Assembly: GCA_036877525.1 (NCBI GenBank)
Contig: JAZGTH010000075.1
Span: 1,727,501-1,791,500 of the forward strand
DNA from: Chromobotia macracanthus
Lineage: Eukaryota > Chordata > Actinopteri > Cypriniformes > Botiidae
Length of the DNA: 64,000 bases
Direction: 5' to 3'
A program made the position numbers and the translations under genes. Position 1 is the stretch's first letter. The number at the start of each line of letters is the position of its first letter. Below, piece by piece: positions 36,775-50,405 of this stretch. Under the pieces are notes generated by a model. It did no database searches, was not told where the DNA came from, and was given only the letters and a program-made list of their open reading frames with translations.

Positions 36775-36864
36775 CAGTGAGTGGGTTTGTGGGTGTGGGT
36801 GTGCTTACTGATTTTTTCTGCTTTGTTATATGTATATATGTTATCTATCAAATGACTGAATAAA

Positions 36865-37212
36865 ACTGTAGTGGAAATGATTGCACACTGTAACCAATTA
36901 CAAATTCAACTTCTACAAATAGTTTATTTTGAGATTTTTTTCAGACTCCCCTGAATCTCTCCTCGAGTTAGATTATGATCTTATCATCATCCCCTCTCAG
37001 TCTCATCATTTATCTGGTTCTGTTCATTTCAGAGCAGTAATGCAGAACCTCATTGCTCCTCATTTTCAGAGCTGACCTTCCCTTCAGGTGTGATGTTACC
37101 AGTTTGTGCCATAGAGGGGACCTGATTTATCTAGAACAAACAATGTTACCGAACATGTTGATTTCACACAAACATGTTGGTTTCACACAAACATGTTGAT
37201 CTTGGGGTTTAC
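36865..37212. other. Intergenic, nothing recognised
   Basis: Between the 3' end of the large gene and the tRNA group. No open frame or repeat of note; only the short repeated phrase ACAAACATGTTG at about 37166-37199. Confidence 0.5.
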
Positions 37213-37275
37213 AGCCGCTGTTCAATCCGGCGGTGTTCCCGCTTTGGGTCGCGGGTTCAAGTCCCGCACGAGTCC
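37213..37275 (+). pseudogene. tRNA-Pro (TGG) remnant
   Basis: CCCGCTTTGGGT matches the 5' anticodon arm and loop of tRNA-Pro(TGG). It is followed almost at once by GCGGGTTCAAGTCCCGC (T-arm) and ACGAGTCC, close to the tRNA-Pro 3' acceptor ACGAGCCC. The 3' anticodon stem and variable loop are missing, and the 5' half is strongly altered, so it cannot fold properly. Confidence 0.65.
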
Positions 37276-37438
37276 TTGATTTCTCCCCTGTAAAACCAGA
37301 ACTCTGCAGCACCATCAGAGAATAATCATATGATGTTAAATGTCAAAGAGAACAGTAACTGAACGTGACATCTTTTCATTTCTACATTAAAACGGCGATT
37401 ATATCCACAACAGCGCAAACACCAACAAAAACACGCCA

Positions 37439-37510
37439 TGACCCCGACGTGATTTGAACACGCAACCTTCTGATCTGGAGTCAGACGCGCTACCGTTGCG
37501 CCACGAGGTC
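37439..37510 (-). tRNA. tRNA-Trp, anticodon CCA
   Basis: The reverse strand gives a full 72-nt tRNA: acceptor GACCTCG paired with CGGGGTC plus discriminator A, D-arm GGCGCAACGGTAGCGC, anticodon loop CTCCAGA and T-arm GCGTGTTCAAATCACGT. This matches the vertebrate nuclear Trp tRNA. Confidence 0.95.
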
Positions 37511-37582
37511 CTGCAGACTGAGACTCTGGATTATTATCACAAGTGCAAAACAAATCATCACAATTAATAACAACACCGCTAA

Positions 37583-37656
37583 CAAAACGTACGGGGATCG
37601 AACCCGCGACCTTGGCGTTATTAGCACCACGCTCTAACCAACTGAGCTAACCGGCC
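37583..37656 (-). pseudogene. tRNA-Ile (AAT) with disrupted acceptor stem
   Basis: From the 5' end the gene is standard: GGCCGGTTAGCTCAGTTGGT, a CTAATAA anticodon loop, and the T-arm GCGGGTTCGATCCCCGT. The 3' acceptor strand reads ACGTTTT where GGCC-type pairing is needed, so positions 1-4 of the acceptor lose their G-C pairs. The Pol III boxes are intact, so it may be transcribed, but a mature tRNA is unlikely. Confidence 0.8.
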
Positions 37657-38038
37657 GCGGGTTTGAGGACCAGAAGAAACCTTCTGACACCTTCATAACA
37701 TGAACATTGTGCTGAAACAGCGTTTGGATCAGACGTGTCCGCTTTCTTAAAGAACATCTGCGATTGTATTTGGTATGAAGCATCGCAGCATAATAAAGCG
37801 GTGGGTTATATTATCATCTTAATCTCCACATCACAGTATTCAGATTCTCAGTGATACCCGCCATCATGCAGATATCATGCAGATACGTTTCTAATGTTCC
37901 CCAACTTGAGCAATGTGTGTTTAATACAAGCCAGTTTAATACAGACTCCTGGTCTTATTGTGAACTCTGTGAAAGCTTTAAAATGACTGTTTCAGTGAAC
38001 ATAACATCACTTTTAACTGGATTGTGAAAAGTATCTAA
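37657..38038. other. Intergenic, nothing recognised
   Basis: Unique-looking sequence between the tRNA-Ile and the minisatellite. I find no exon or structured RNA. Confidence 0.5.
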
Positions 38039-41000
38039 AACACTAAATAAAAACACTTCACCATCTAAAACACTAAATAAAAACACTTCACTATCTATCT
38101 AAAACACTAAATAAAAACACTTCACCATCTAAAACACTAAATAAAAACACTTCACTATCTAAAACACTAAATAAAAACACTTCACTATCTATCTAAAACA
38201 CTAAATAAAAACACCACTATCTATCTAAAACACTAAATATAAACACTTCATCTAAAACACTAAATAAAAACACTTCACTATCTATCTAAAACACTAAATA
38301 AAAACACTTCACTATCTATCTAAAACACTAAATAAAAACACTTCACTATCTATCTAAAACACTAAATAAAAACACTTCACTATCTATCTAAAACACTAAA
38401 TAAAAACACTTCACCATCTAAAACACTAAATAAAAAAAACACTTTAAACACTTAAAAATACTATCTAAAACACTAAATAAAAAACACTTCACTATCTATC
38501 TAAAACACTAAATAAAAACACTTCACTATCTAAAAACACTAAATAAAAAACCACTATCTAAAACACTAAATAAAAACACTTCACCATCTAAAACACTAAA
38601 TAAAAACACTTCACTATCTATCTAAAACACTAAATAAAAACACTTCACCATCTAAAACACTAAATAAAAACACTTCACTATCTATCTAAAACACTAAATA
38701 AAAACACTTCACTATCTATCTAAAACACTAAATAAAAACACTTCACCATCTAAAACACTAAATAAAAACACTTCACTATCTATCTAAAACACTAAATAAC
38801 TATCTAAAACACTAAATAAAAACCACCATCTAAAACACTAAATAAAAACACTTCACTATCTATCTAAAACACTAAATAAAAACACTTCACTATCTATCTA
38901 AAACACTAAATAAAAAACACACTCTATCTAAAACACTAATCTATCTAAAACACTAAATATAAACACTTCACCATCTAAAACACTAAATAAAAACACTTCA
39001 CTATCTATCTAAAACACTAATAAATAAAAACACTTCACTATCTATCTAAAACACTAAATAAAAACACTTCACTATCTATCTAAAAACACTAAATATAAAA
39101 CACTTCACTATCTATCTAAAACACTAAATAAAAACACTTCACCATCTAAAACACTAAATAAAAACATCTATCTAAAACACTAAATAAAAACACTTCACTA
39201 TCTAAAACACTAAATAAAAACACTTCACTATCTATCTAAAACACTAAATAAAAACACTTCACTATCTATCTAAAACACTAAATAAAAACACTTCACCATC
39301 TAAAACACTAAATAAAAACACTTCACTATCTATCTAAAACACTAAATAAAAACACTTCACTATCTATCTAAAACACTAAATAAAAACACTTCACTATCTA
39401 TCTAAAACACTAAATAAAAACACTTCACTATCTATCTAAAACACTAAATAAAAACACTTCACCATCTAAAACACTAAATAAAAAACACTATATATCCTAA
39501 AACACTATATCTATCTAAAACACTAAATAAAAAAACTTATCTATCTAAAACACTAAATAAAAACACTTCACTATCTAAAACACTAAATAAAAACACTTCA
39601 CTATCTATCTAAAACACTAAATAAAAAAACACTTCACTATCTATCTAAAACACTAAATAAAAAACACCACTCTAAAACACTAAATAAAAAATCTATCTAA
39701 AACACTAAATAAAAACACTTCACTATCTATCTAAAACACTAAATAAAAACACTTCACTATCTATCTAAAACACTAAATAAAAAACAATATCTAAAACACT
39801 AAATAACCACTATCTATCTAAAACACTAAATAAAAACACTTCACTATCTATCTAAAACACTAAAATTTTTTTTTTAAAACACTAAATAAAAACACTTCAC
39901 TATCTATCTAAAACACTAAATAAAAACACTTCACCATCTATCTAAAACACTAAATAAAAACACTTCACTATCTATCTAAAACACTAAATAAAAACACTTC
40001 ACTATCTATCTAAAACACTAAATAAAAACACTTCACCATCTAAAACACTAAATAAAAACACTTCACCGTCTAAAACACTAAATAAAAACACTTCACTATC
40101 TATCTAAAACACTAAATAAAACAAAACATAAATAAAAACACTTCACTATCTATCTAAAACACTAAAATAAAACACTTCACTATCTATCTAAAACACTAAA
40201 TAAAAACACTTCACTATCTATCTAAAACACTAAAATAAAAACACTTCACTATACCATCTAAAACACTAAAAAAACCTTCCATCTATCTAAAACACTAAAT
40301 AAAAACACTTCACCATCTAAAACACTAAATAAAAAATATAAATAAAAACACTTCACTATCTATCTAAAACACTAAATAAAAACACTTCACCATCTAAAAC
40401 ACTAAATAAAAACATTCTATCTAAAACACTAAATAAAAACACTTCACTCTATCTAAAACACTAAATAAAAACACTTCACTATCTATCTAAAACACTAAAT
40501 AAAAACACTTCACTATCTATCTAAAACACTAAATAAAAAACTTCACCATCTAAAACACTAAATAAAAACACTTCACTATCTATCTAAAACACTAAATAAA
40601 AACACCACCATATTTTCAAAAAAAAAAAAAAAAACACTAAATAAAAACACTATCTATCTAAAACACTAAATAAAAACACTTCACCATCTAAAACACTAAA
40701 TAAAAACACTTCACTATCTATCTAAAACACTAAATAAAAACACTTCACTATCTATCTAAAACACTAAATAAAAACACTTCACTATCTATCTAAAACACTA
40801 AATAAAAACACTTCACCATCTAAAACACTAAATAAAAACACTTCACCATCTAAAACACTAAATAAAAACACTTCACCATCTAAAACACTAAATAAAAACA
40901 CTTCACTATCTATCTAAAACACTAAATAAAAACACTTCACTATCTATCTAAAACACTAAATAAAAAATTATCTAAAACACTTAACACTTCCTATCTATCT

Positions 41001-41893
41001 AAAACACTAAATAAAAACACTTCACTATCTATCTAAAACACTAAATAAAAACACTTCACTATCTATCTAAAACACTAAATAAAAACACTTTACTATCTAT
41101 CTAAAACACTAAATAAAAACACTTCACTATCTATCTAAAACACTAAATAAAAACACTTCACTATCTAAAACACTAAATAAAAACACTTCACTATCTAAAA
41201 CACTAAATAAAAACCCTCACCTAAAAAAATCTATCTAAAACACTAAATAAAAAACACTTCACTAACTATCTAAAACACTAAATAAAAACACTTCACTATC
41301 TATCTAAAACACTAAATAAAAACACTTCACTATCTATCTAAAACACTAAATAAAAACAACTAAATCTAAACACTAAATAAAAACATCTAAAACACTAAAT
41401 AAAAACACTTCACTATCTATCTAAAACACTAAATAAAAACATTCACTATCTATCTAAAACACTAAATAAAAACCCCCCCACTTCTATCTTCTAAAACCCT
41501 AAATAAAACCTATCTAAACACCAAATAAAAAACACTTCACTATCTAATCTAAAACACTAAATAAAAACACTTCTATCTATCTAAAACACTAAATAAAAAC
41601 ACTTCACTATCTAAAACACTAAATAAAAACACTTCACTATCTATCTAAAACACTAAATAAAAACACTTCACTATCTATCTAAAACACTAAATAAAAACAC
41701 TTCACTATCTAAAACACTAAATAAAAACACTTCACTATCTATCTAAAACACTAAATAAAAACACTTCACCATCTAAAACACTAAATAAAAACACTTCACT
41801 ATCTATCTAAAACACTAAATAAAAACACTTCACTATCTAAAACACTAAATAAAAACACTTCACCGTCTAAAACACTAAATATAAACACTTCAC
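38039..41893. repeat. AT-rich minisatellite, 30/34-bp units, ~3.85 kb
   Basis: The unit is TCTAAAACACTAAATAAAAA followed by CACTTCAC and either CA or TATCTA. Well over 100 units are present, mostly exact but with scattered truncations and homopolymer interruptions (T-run near 39865, A-run near 40619). These may be genuine or consensus errors in a hard-to-assemble array. Each unit holds AATAAA on the plus strand. Confidence 0.95.
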
Positions 41894-42009
41894 TTGGTTG
41901 ACTTTAAATGCATAGACTGTCAGGTTCCTGGCTCTCTGTCTTGGATCTTTCTTGATTATATCTCCAGGATCCTGACATCCCTGTGTGTTGTGTCAGAGCG
42001 TGTTGTTTT

Positions 42010-42425
42010 GATCCTGACTTCTTCTAGTCTTGGTTCTTGTTTCTTGGAGTCTGGATCTGAACTCATGCTCTGGGTCTTGTTTCTTGGAGTCGGGATCTGA
42101 ACTCGTGCTCTGGGTCTTGTTTCTTGTGTTATTTAACGTCCCCGTGTGTTCTCTGTCCGTGTGTTATTTAACGTCCCTGTGTGTTCTGTCCGTGTGTTAT
42201 TTAACGTCACCGTGTGTTCTGTCCGTGTGTTATTTAACGTCCCCATGTGTTCTCTGTCCGTGTGTTATTTAACGTCCCCGTGTGTTCTGTCCGTGTGTTA
42301 TTTAACGTCACCGTGTGTTCTGTCCGTGTGTTATTTAACGTCCCCGTGTGTTCTCTGTCCGTGTGTTATTTAACGTCCCTGTGTGTTCACTGTCCGTGTG
42401 TTATTTAACGTCCCCGTGTGTTCTC
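42010..42425. repeat. ~35-bp minisatellite plus a 60-bp duplication
   Basis: GTCCGTGTGTTATTTAACGT recurs about nine times from about 42120 to 42425, with C/T and length variants. Just before it a block of about 60 bp (TTGTTTCTTGGAGTC..GATCTGAACTC) is duplicated at about 42040 and 42080. The open frames across it are repeat artefacts. Confidence 0.9.
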
Positions 42426-43531
42426 AGGGTCTTAATATTTAAGACTTACTTTCATTAACAACGTATTACATTTTTACAAAATGAAATGGGACACTTATTT
42501 GTCACTTATATTTCACGTTTGAGCATAAACAAGACTGAATGAACATGCACACACCATCAACTACAGAAACATTGACTCCAGCAGAGACGTGAGAAGATCT
42601 CAGACGTGAGAAGATCTCAGAAGTGAGAAGATCTCAGACGTGAGAAGATCTCAGAAGTGAGAAGATCTCAGATGTGAGAAGATCTCAGACGTGAGAAGAT
42701 CTCAGAAGTGAGAAGATCTCAGACGTGAGAAGATCTCAGAAGTGAGAAGATCTCAGATGTGAGAAGATCTCAGACGTGAGAAGATCAGATTCTCCTTTGG
42801 AAAAGTTTAATGTTAGACCAGTTAACAGGATCACTGTGTGTGTGTGTAGGAGAAACATTATTTAATGTGTTGAGTGTGATCATACAGTGTCAGACTCTTG
42901 CAGCACAGGCAAATCTTAAACACCATAATGTTCTTCATGTGCTTGTTTATACATGGTCGAAGACATGATTACAAAAAAGTCACCTCAGAAACCAGATATT
43001 TGCACTGATTCATTTGGTTATTTTTCTCTCTTTTTCTCTTGTTCTTCACATTGATGGGAAAAGAATGTGATCCATACCATACAGTACCCCAATGTCCTCA
43101 GAAGTTTCATTTACTGTACTGTCAGTAAAGGTGGGACCTGCTGCGCTTATATTCCGTTTCCAGAGAAGCGTTGGGACTTTTGCTCTCATTTATCTCACAT
43201 GTGCAAACCTCATAAAGTCCCCGTATGTGATTAAGCTGAAATCATGCCAACAGCGTGTTAAGACTGTATGGAAGCAGCAATTTCAAAAACAAGTGCTTAT
43301 AGTGCAAAAACTGTTGAGACTCTACTAAGTCCTCAGAGTGACATCAGACAAGTATTTGTTAAACACTGGACACATACTAACAGACTAACTGTGACCATAA
43401 CCCATGGTTCAATCCAGTGCCACCCCAGATTATTTCCAGGTTTTTGGATCAGTAGTAAGGAAAAAAAAGGTAGTGTTAATATTCTGTCACTTCCTTCTCT
43501 GTATCTACAGGTCGGTCCAGCTTGTAGTGTA
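42426..43531. other. 3' intergenic region between convergent genes
   Basis: Downstream of ngef on its strand. Apart from the 17-bp repeat below it holds only AT-rich sequence. Part of it must be the ngef 3' UTR, but I cannot fix its end. Confidence 0.45.
42585..42787. repeat. 17-bp tandem repeat with AGATCT
   Basis: About 12 copies of GACGTGAGAAGATCTCA, with GACGTG, GAAGTG and GATGTG variants in a nearly regular order. Each copy holds the palindrome AGATCT inside GAGAAGATCTC. Confidence 0.92.
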
Positions 43532-46500
43532 CTAGGGACTTTTAGACACACGTCGGCCTCTAGTGGCGGCTCTGGCCCCCTGTGCTTCCTCCTGAACTTG
43601 TTGAATGCGCTGACACTCTTTAAGGTTCTGAGCTCGAACTTCTGCACTCATTATCTTCTCCACAACACGGGTGGGGAACCAGCCCCTTTCTCCATCATGC
43701 AACCTCTCGCCCAACATCCAGCCTGAGAGAGAGAGACATATGCAATACAGATTTAGATATTTAGATTTAATATTACAAAGAAGGGACATCAGGAAATGAC
43801 ATAATATGGAAGACAAATGACGCTGTGTTCTTATGATCAGTAATGTGTTACAAGTTGCATTAGTGGTGATTTGTACTGCCAGTTAACACACTGGCTCATT
43901 GTCGACTAGTCAACATCACTTCAGTTGAGCTGATACATGGTGACCACAAGAGAAAAGGTCCTAGAAACTGCACCCCATTACATTTGTTTTATATAATATA
44001 GTTTTTGATGTACAGATGCGTTTGTGATCTCTCACCGTCATCTGTACACTCCAGAATGTGAAGGACATCAGCCATCTCTACAGAGAGCTCATCAGGCTCC
44101 TGCGAGGAGTACGACTGGATACACTGAACCTGAGGAGAATCTGTCATACATAAACAATCACATACTGCACATAAACAGGAGCAAACCCTGAACTTACGTC
44201 AGATGTAATCAGTACATCGCTTTTGAAACCTAATGTTTTGTGTATAAGAACAGTGATGCAGTTGCCTCTTTATTTAAGTAAAATCTTAAAAGTAGCTAGC
44301 CAACAGAAATAAGTATAGCATAACAACAAAGACCAACAGGAACTGCCCACCCTTACCTGGATGGTGAGCACTGGTTGAGAGGAATCTTGTGCGACGGTTT
44401 GGTGTCAAAGCATACAGCCAGCGTTGTTTGTCGCTCCTGTAAACATTCAGAGCACCATTAGCACCGTGCAGATGTATTTTTATCTCTGTAATGAAGATGG
44501 TTTAGAACTTCATTCTTACATGCTTTCAGTCTTGAGCATGTAGCTGACTTGTCTGTCTTCTTGGTTCTCCAGTAGTTTTAGCACAAACGAGCACGCCAGC
44601 ATCTGACCCTGGTCTTGCAGATCTTCTGTTCTCAGCATGGAGCGACTGCAGGAGTCCAGAACTTGGTACTTCTCTCCACTGATACACACAAATAAACAAA
44701 TACACCAGCAACACAAAAAACACAACACCTGCTCATGGGAGAGTGGGACAGTGAGGTTACGGCAATGATATCTGTCAGTCATGTCAGTCATTCAGTTACT
44801 TGACCCTGTTGAGATTATCAGCAATACCTGAGTCCCACTGGGTGGATAAACACAAGTACCAGCTTCCCCTTGTGTCAGTTCCAAAATGTAAATGATACAC
44901 GGCTGGAGCTTAATTAATCAAATGAATCACAAATAATATTTGCTGAGAAAAGCCCCAAAACAGAGATCATTCACAGACAAATTACTGAGTTGCATAATTT
45001 TATGTAAAGCTAAAAGCAGTTTAACTTTAAGATCACAGGGGTTGTGTTATATGTGCTTATGTTTCTCTTATTAATTGTTGTTTTGGTCTGTCACAAGTTT
45101 AAGGTGCTTCAAAGCGAAGTGTGATGTCCGAGCTCACCTGCGTTTAGTAATGAGCAGCAGGTTGTTAAACAGAAACAGGTATGTGGGGTGGTAGAGTCTG
45201 CGGCTGCGCATGGTCCTGGTGCTCTTGGGTCCTGACATCTGCTGGACTTCACCTTTCTTGAGGAGCCAGCGTGAGTGTGAAATCACAGGGACTGACTGCC
45301 AATCATATGAGCACAGCAACTTCCAAACCTGAGTGACCTTCTGTTTTCATAAAGAGGCTTGTACTGCTTCTTGTCAGTTTATGTCAATGAGGACACACTT
45401 TGTCAAACTCAGAGGTGTGTGTGTATGTGTGTGTAGAGTCTGTATGGAGTGTATATGTGTGTGTAGTATTTCAGAGGTTATTTAAAACCTTTAACTTTGT
45501 GTTCTATGGAAGAAGATCACATGGGTTTAATGAAATGCCATTTAGGTGAATAAATGGTAGAATATTCATGAATGGATGAATTATACCTCTTGGAAATGAG
45601 AGATTTGTGAGGTTGGTGTGTGTTGTGAGGTTGGTGTACTTTGTGTGTGTTGTGAGGTTGGTGTGTGTTGTGAGATTGGTGTGTACCTTTGACTTGAATT
45701 CAAGTGTTTTCTCGATGCTGATCAGCTCCTCTGTACGACTCATCTTCTTCACGCCTTCATTACACTCCTTCACAATCTGAAAGTGACAAACACACATGCG
45801 TTTCTAATCACTCCAAACTAACCCAAATCATCCTAAACATTAAATATTTTTGGCATGTTTAGATAAAACATTAGACTGTTATTGAGTCCATTTCTGAATC
45901 TGAATTGCAGGAACATCCCTGTCACATCAGGTGTCACTGTTCTCCAGAGCATCACAATCAGAAAAACATGCTCCCACACACGAGAACAAGTTACACCAAA
46001 AAACACATACAGCATTATCAGCAGTATCAGCTGTGAATACATAAACCTTTATGAATTGGCATTTATTTTTACTGAGGTCTTTGGGGTCTATTTAACATTG
46101 CTTTTCCTCAATACAACTAGTTAACTGGTTTAAACTGGTAGTATTATGGTGCAATCATATCTTGTCACATGATTACTGCATTTACAACCTCATTTACATG
46201 ATTCTTAACTACCACTTGGAAACTCTGAAATTTAATGAAAGCTCTGATTTCTTTAACTTGATCATTTTAATGTCTTGTATCAAGAAACAAAAAATTACCA
46301 GCAGCTTCAGCTTCTTCAACAACATCAACATCTGTTTGATATGCCATTTTATTATAACCAGTCTTACCTGTTCCTTATTATACAAAATATTACACAAGAG
46401 CACTAAGGTGAATTAATGTGAGTTTTCTTACTGTCATCAACATCATAGATATTCTATTTTGGAGCATTGCCATAAAAACAAACCATTTAATGTTAGAACC

Positions 46501-49500
46501 TGACCGGCTGCGCGTAAAACCGTCTTGTTTTCATAGTCTTATAATTACATAATTCTAACACGTCATGAACCCAGTGAAATCAACTTTAAGATGTTAAGAA
46601 AAACAATTAAACATGAGACAATCCACTGAACAACAATTAAAGTCACGTGGTGGGCGTTTCCATGGCGAGAAGAGGTTGGTACCGATGACAACAGGCTTGA
46701 CAGGTGAATTGTAGAGACATTGTAATAACAGGGCTTATCACCACACCCTGAAACCACAACACACACACACGTCTTACCCTTTCTAACTCCTGATGTGCCA
46801 ATATCGCAGACTTTTCTCTGTCTGAATTCTCCTCCACCTTCTTGAGAATATTCTACAACACAAGAAAGCAGTCTTGAAAATCACACCTGAATTATTACAC
46901 ACCTGTCACATAAATGATGCAGGTTATATGAGTATTCATGAATAATTCATAGAAAACTTACAAAATTCATTCTGTTTTTTACAATAGTTGTTTTAAATTA
47001 GATTTGTGTCGATTATTAACAGTGCCTGATTTCTGCGACTCGTAGACTAGCAGAATCTTTATTAAGGCAGCATGATAAGATTTGAGTTACTTACTCATAT
47101 TCTCCACCGGTATTTTGAGACATTTGATTGGTGGATGCTTACCTGAACAAGCAGCTTGAGACGCGTGATTCGCTGGAAGGGCAGAATGAGGAATGAGGTG
47201 AAGGACAGGCCCTTCACTTTTGGTTGATTCTCCAGAATGAACATGTTCTCTCGGAAGAGAGAATTTTCTTGTCTAAAAGAATCATTAAAACAATTCAGAT
47301 GTTCACATACAAGCACTTCAATATAATACAAACACTGACAAATACCAAGATGCTGCATATAGTTAGTGGTGTTTTACTTGAGCCAGTAAACAACAACATA
47401 GCTACACCTAAAAACGGCTTCTAGAACTTTAGCAACTCCATATCAACACCACAGTATCATGGAAGCAACTTAAAATGTTATTTTTATTTTTATATATAAT
47501 CTTTTATTATATATAATAAAACAATACCATTTTCTATATATAGAAAAACAATACCATTACTAAAATAAACAAATAAATTAGCAAGTTTGTACAGCTGTGA
47601 AATGTGTGCAGTTCACCCTCCTGTCCAGCAAGGGGCCTGTGACTGACGCCGTCTTTGTAAAGCATTGCACTGTGGTTACAGAAGAGCAATGATAATAGAT
47701 TCCACCATTTTCATTATACTGCATATTCATTAATTCTGTATTGCACTGCTTAATGTGAACAGAAAGATTAATTATTATAAACAGAATTAGTATTTAGTGG
47801 GATATTGCCTCTAGCACTGAAATGCACTTCAGCTTAGTAGGTCACACAACATCCTGAAGATAATACTGAAAGTGTAGACAAACGTTTGAATAAACTTTAC
47901 TGGAACCTACATGAAGAAGATGCACAAACTACATGTTGTTACAGCTATAACACACAGTCTTTAGCTGTAACCAAAAAAACAAACAGGAAGCACTAAAACA
48001 CCTCAGACCAACAGGCAGAAAGTCCCCAGAGTTTTATATAGCTCACAAACAAACAACCACACACACACACACACACACACACGGCATCTAAACAACACAT
48101 CAGACAAAGAACATGTCACTGAGCTACAGGCTGGAAACCACAGAAACACCTGAACTGTAGAAGCACTGAACACGTATGTAGACCAGCTAACCTACACATC
48201 AACATGCAGCATCTGTCACGCTGCAGACACACTCACTCTGCTTTCACACCCAACACGCACATCAGAGAGAACAGCAGCACTGGAGTGAGCTGCCTGATTT
48301 ACACTGATCTTATTTACACTGATTTACACTGATCTTATAAAATATGTCCCCAACAAGAGTCCCCAGTGAACGTCAACCACTTCCACCACTGTACACACAT
48401 ACACACATCAATCACACACACACAGCCAAAACATCACATTCTGACAATACTGTCCGAATTGTAGCGTAAAACAAAGTATAGGAAATATGAAACACAAGTA
48501 TAATAAAGTGTGTGTAAGCGTGGGAACACTGCAAATTTGTCTTCACCAAAAATGTTTTGTTGTTTTTTTATGAGCCACACCTACCAGTCAAGTTAAGTTA
48601 CTGTGTTGTATTTATTTACAGAAGACATCACATTTAACGTCACACACATCAGCTGTAATACAAACAATATCGCATTCTACAGCTTACACACAGTCAAACT
48701 CAACATTCAGACCGGCCTGAATTTCAGTGTGGGTTTACGCAGGTTACTGCTGGTCTGCTGCTGGTCTAGTTGGTGGGTGTTAAGCTACATTTAGCAGGTT
48801 GGTCAGAATGCTCTTTCTGGTGAAGCTGGTTTACCAAGGTAGCCTGGCCACACCAGAAACACACTGTACTAAACCCAGCCACAATTTTAGGTTGTAAGAT
48901 CATTTACTCAAAAACGTAAAAAATGTTATATTGAATGTTGAATGTTCTAGGAATGTTTAAAACATTTTTAGACTTTGTATTAACATTATTGTTTGGTTAT
49001 AAGAACAAAACGTTTTTAAATTTTGTAACTTTTTAAAACTTTCCACTAATAATTTAAGAATAGCATTATGCTAACATTTTTTAAATGTTGGCCAATGACA
49101 TATAACGTTTGAAACAACTTTCTACTGCAAGAACATAATTTTGAAACAATGTTAGCCAGAATGTTCAAATCTTACAGTATCCGTCTGTAGTTCTTCTCCT
49201 GATACGCCTGGTTGATGACGTAGCTGATGAAGACCTGGAAGTGACTGACAGCGTGATGATAAACAATGTCACAGACGTCTGAGATCAGGATGGACTCTTC
49301 GATCCTGTGCTCCAGATCCATGAGGAACCTGAGGAGAACCATGAGGTCACCACCGTAAGAAACAAAACAGTATACCAGCATCTCAATTCTTATACCCCAC
49401 ACTAAAAGTCTGGGCTTTAATGGTAATGGAAGACCAATACTGGAACAACATCCTTGTTATTGCTGTTCTGTTCGGTGCCGCAGAAAAAAACTCATTATTC

Positions 49501-50092
49501 AAACATTTTATTTTGTAAGGTTTTTAAAATATTCCACTAACAACACAATGTTTTTTACAATATGTGTAAAATATTGCTAAAACGTTCTACTAACATTACT
49601 GCAAGAATGTTCTTGATAACTTTGAGAGAATGTTAGCCAACATTCTGAGAATGTTGTTATCTGGGACATTAGTTTCCACTAGACGTCTACTGAGACGATA
49701 TACAATTTATACAGTCGAAAATGATCAATATGTTTTTTCAAGAAATTGTTGGCCATCTTTGAATCTTTACAGTCATGAATTAAAACAGTTTTTGCAGTTT
49801 GGGGAGAGTCACAGTGGTCCAGCAGTTGTTGTAAATCGATGTTGCTTCAGTTGCCTTTTAATAGAAGCATCAAATCTGCTAAAGAAAAAACACAAGCGTA
49901 TAAACCGAAACCCTGACGGCACAAACACACCTCTCGCTTGCCTTCATGATGTCCTCTATGTTTGAAAACAGGAAGTGCATGTCTGACTGACTCAAGATGT
50001 TGACAAGAAGAGGGTTGTGCAGAAAGTGTGTCTCCAGCAGCTCCAGACTTTTGTAGTATGACGCTTCTGAAGTCACCAATTCAAACATGGCC

Positions 50093-50139
<47 letters not shown>

Positions 50140-50218
50140 GAGAGAAAGAGAGAAACAGAGAGAAAGAGAGAGAGAAAGAGAGAGAAAGAGATAGAGAGAG
50201 AGAAACAGAGAGAGAAAC

Positions 50219-50271
<53 letters not shown>

Positions 50272-50320
50272 GAGAAAGAGATAGAGAGAGAGAGAGAAAC
50301 AAAGAGAGAGAGAGAGAAAC

Positions 50321-50405
<85 letters not shown>

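Noticed and set aside
38039..41893. CRISPR-like array
   Set aside because: Regular 30/34-bp repeats have no unique spacers and the genome is a vertebrate; it is a minisatellite.
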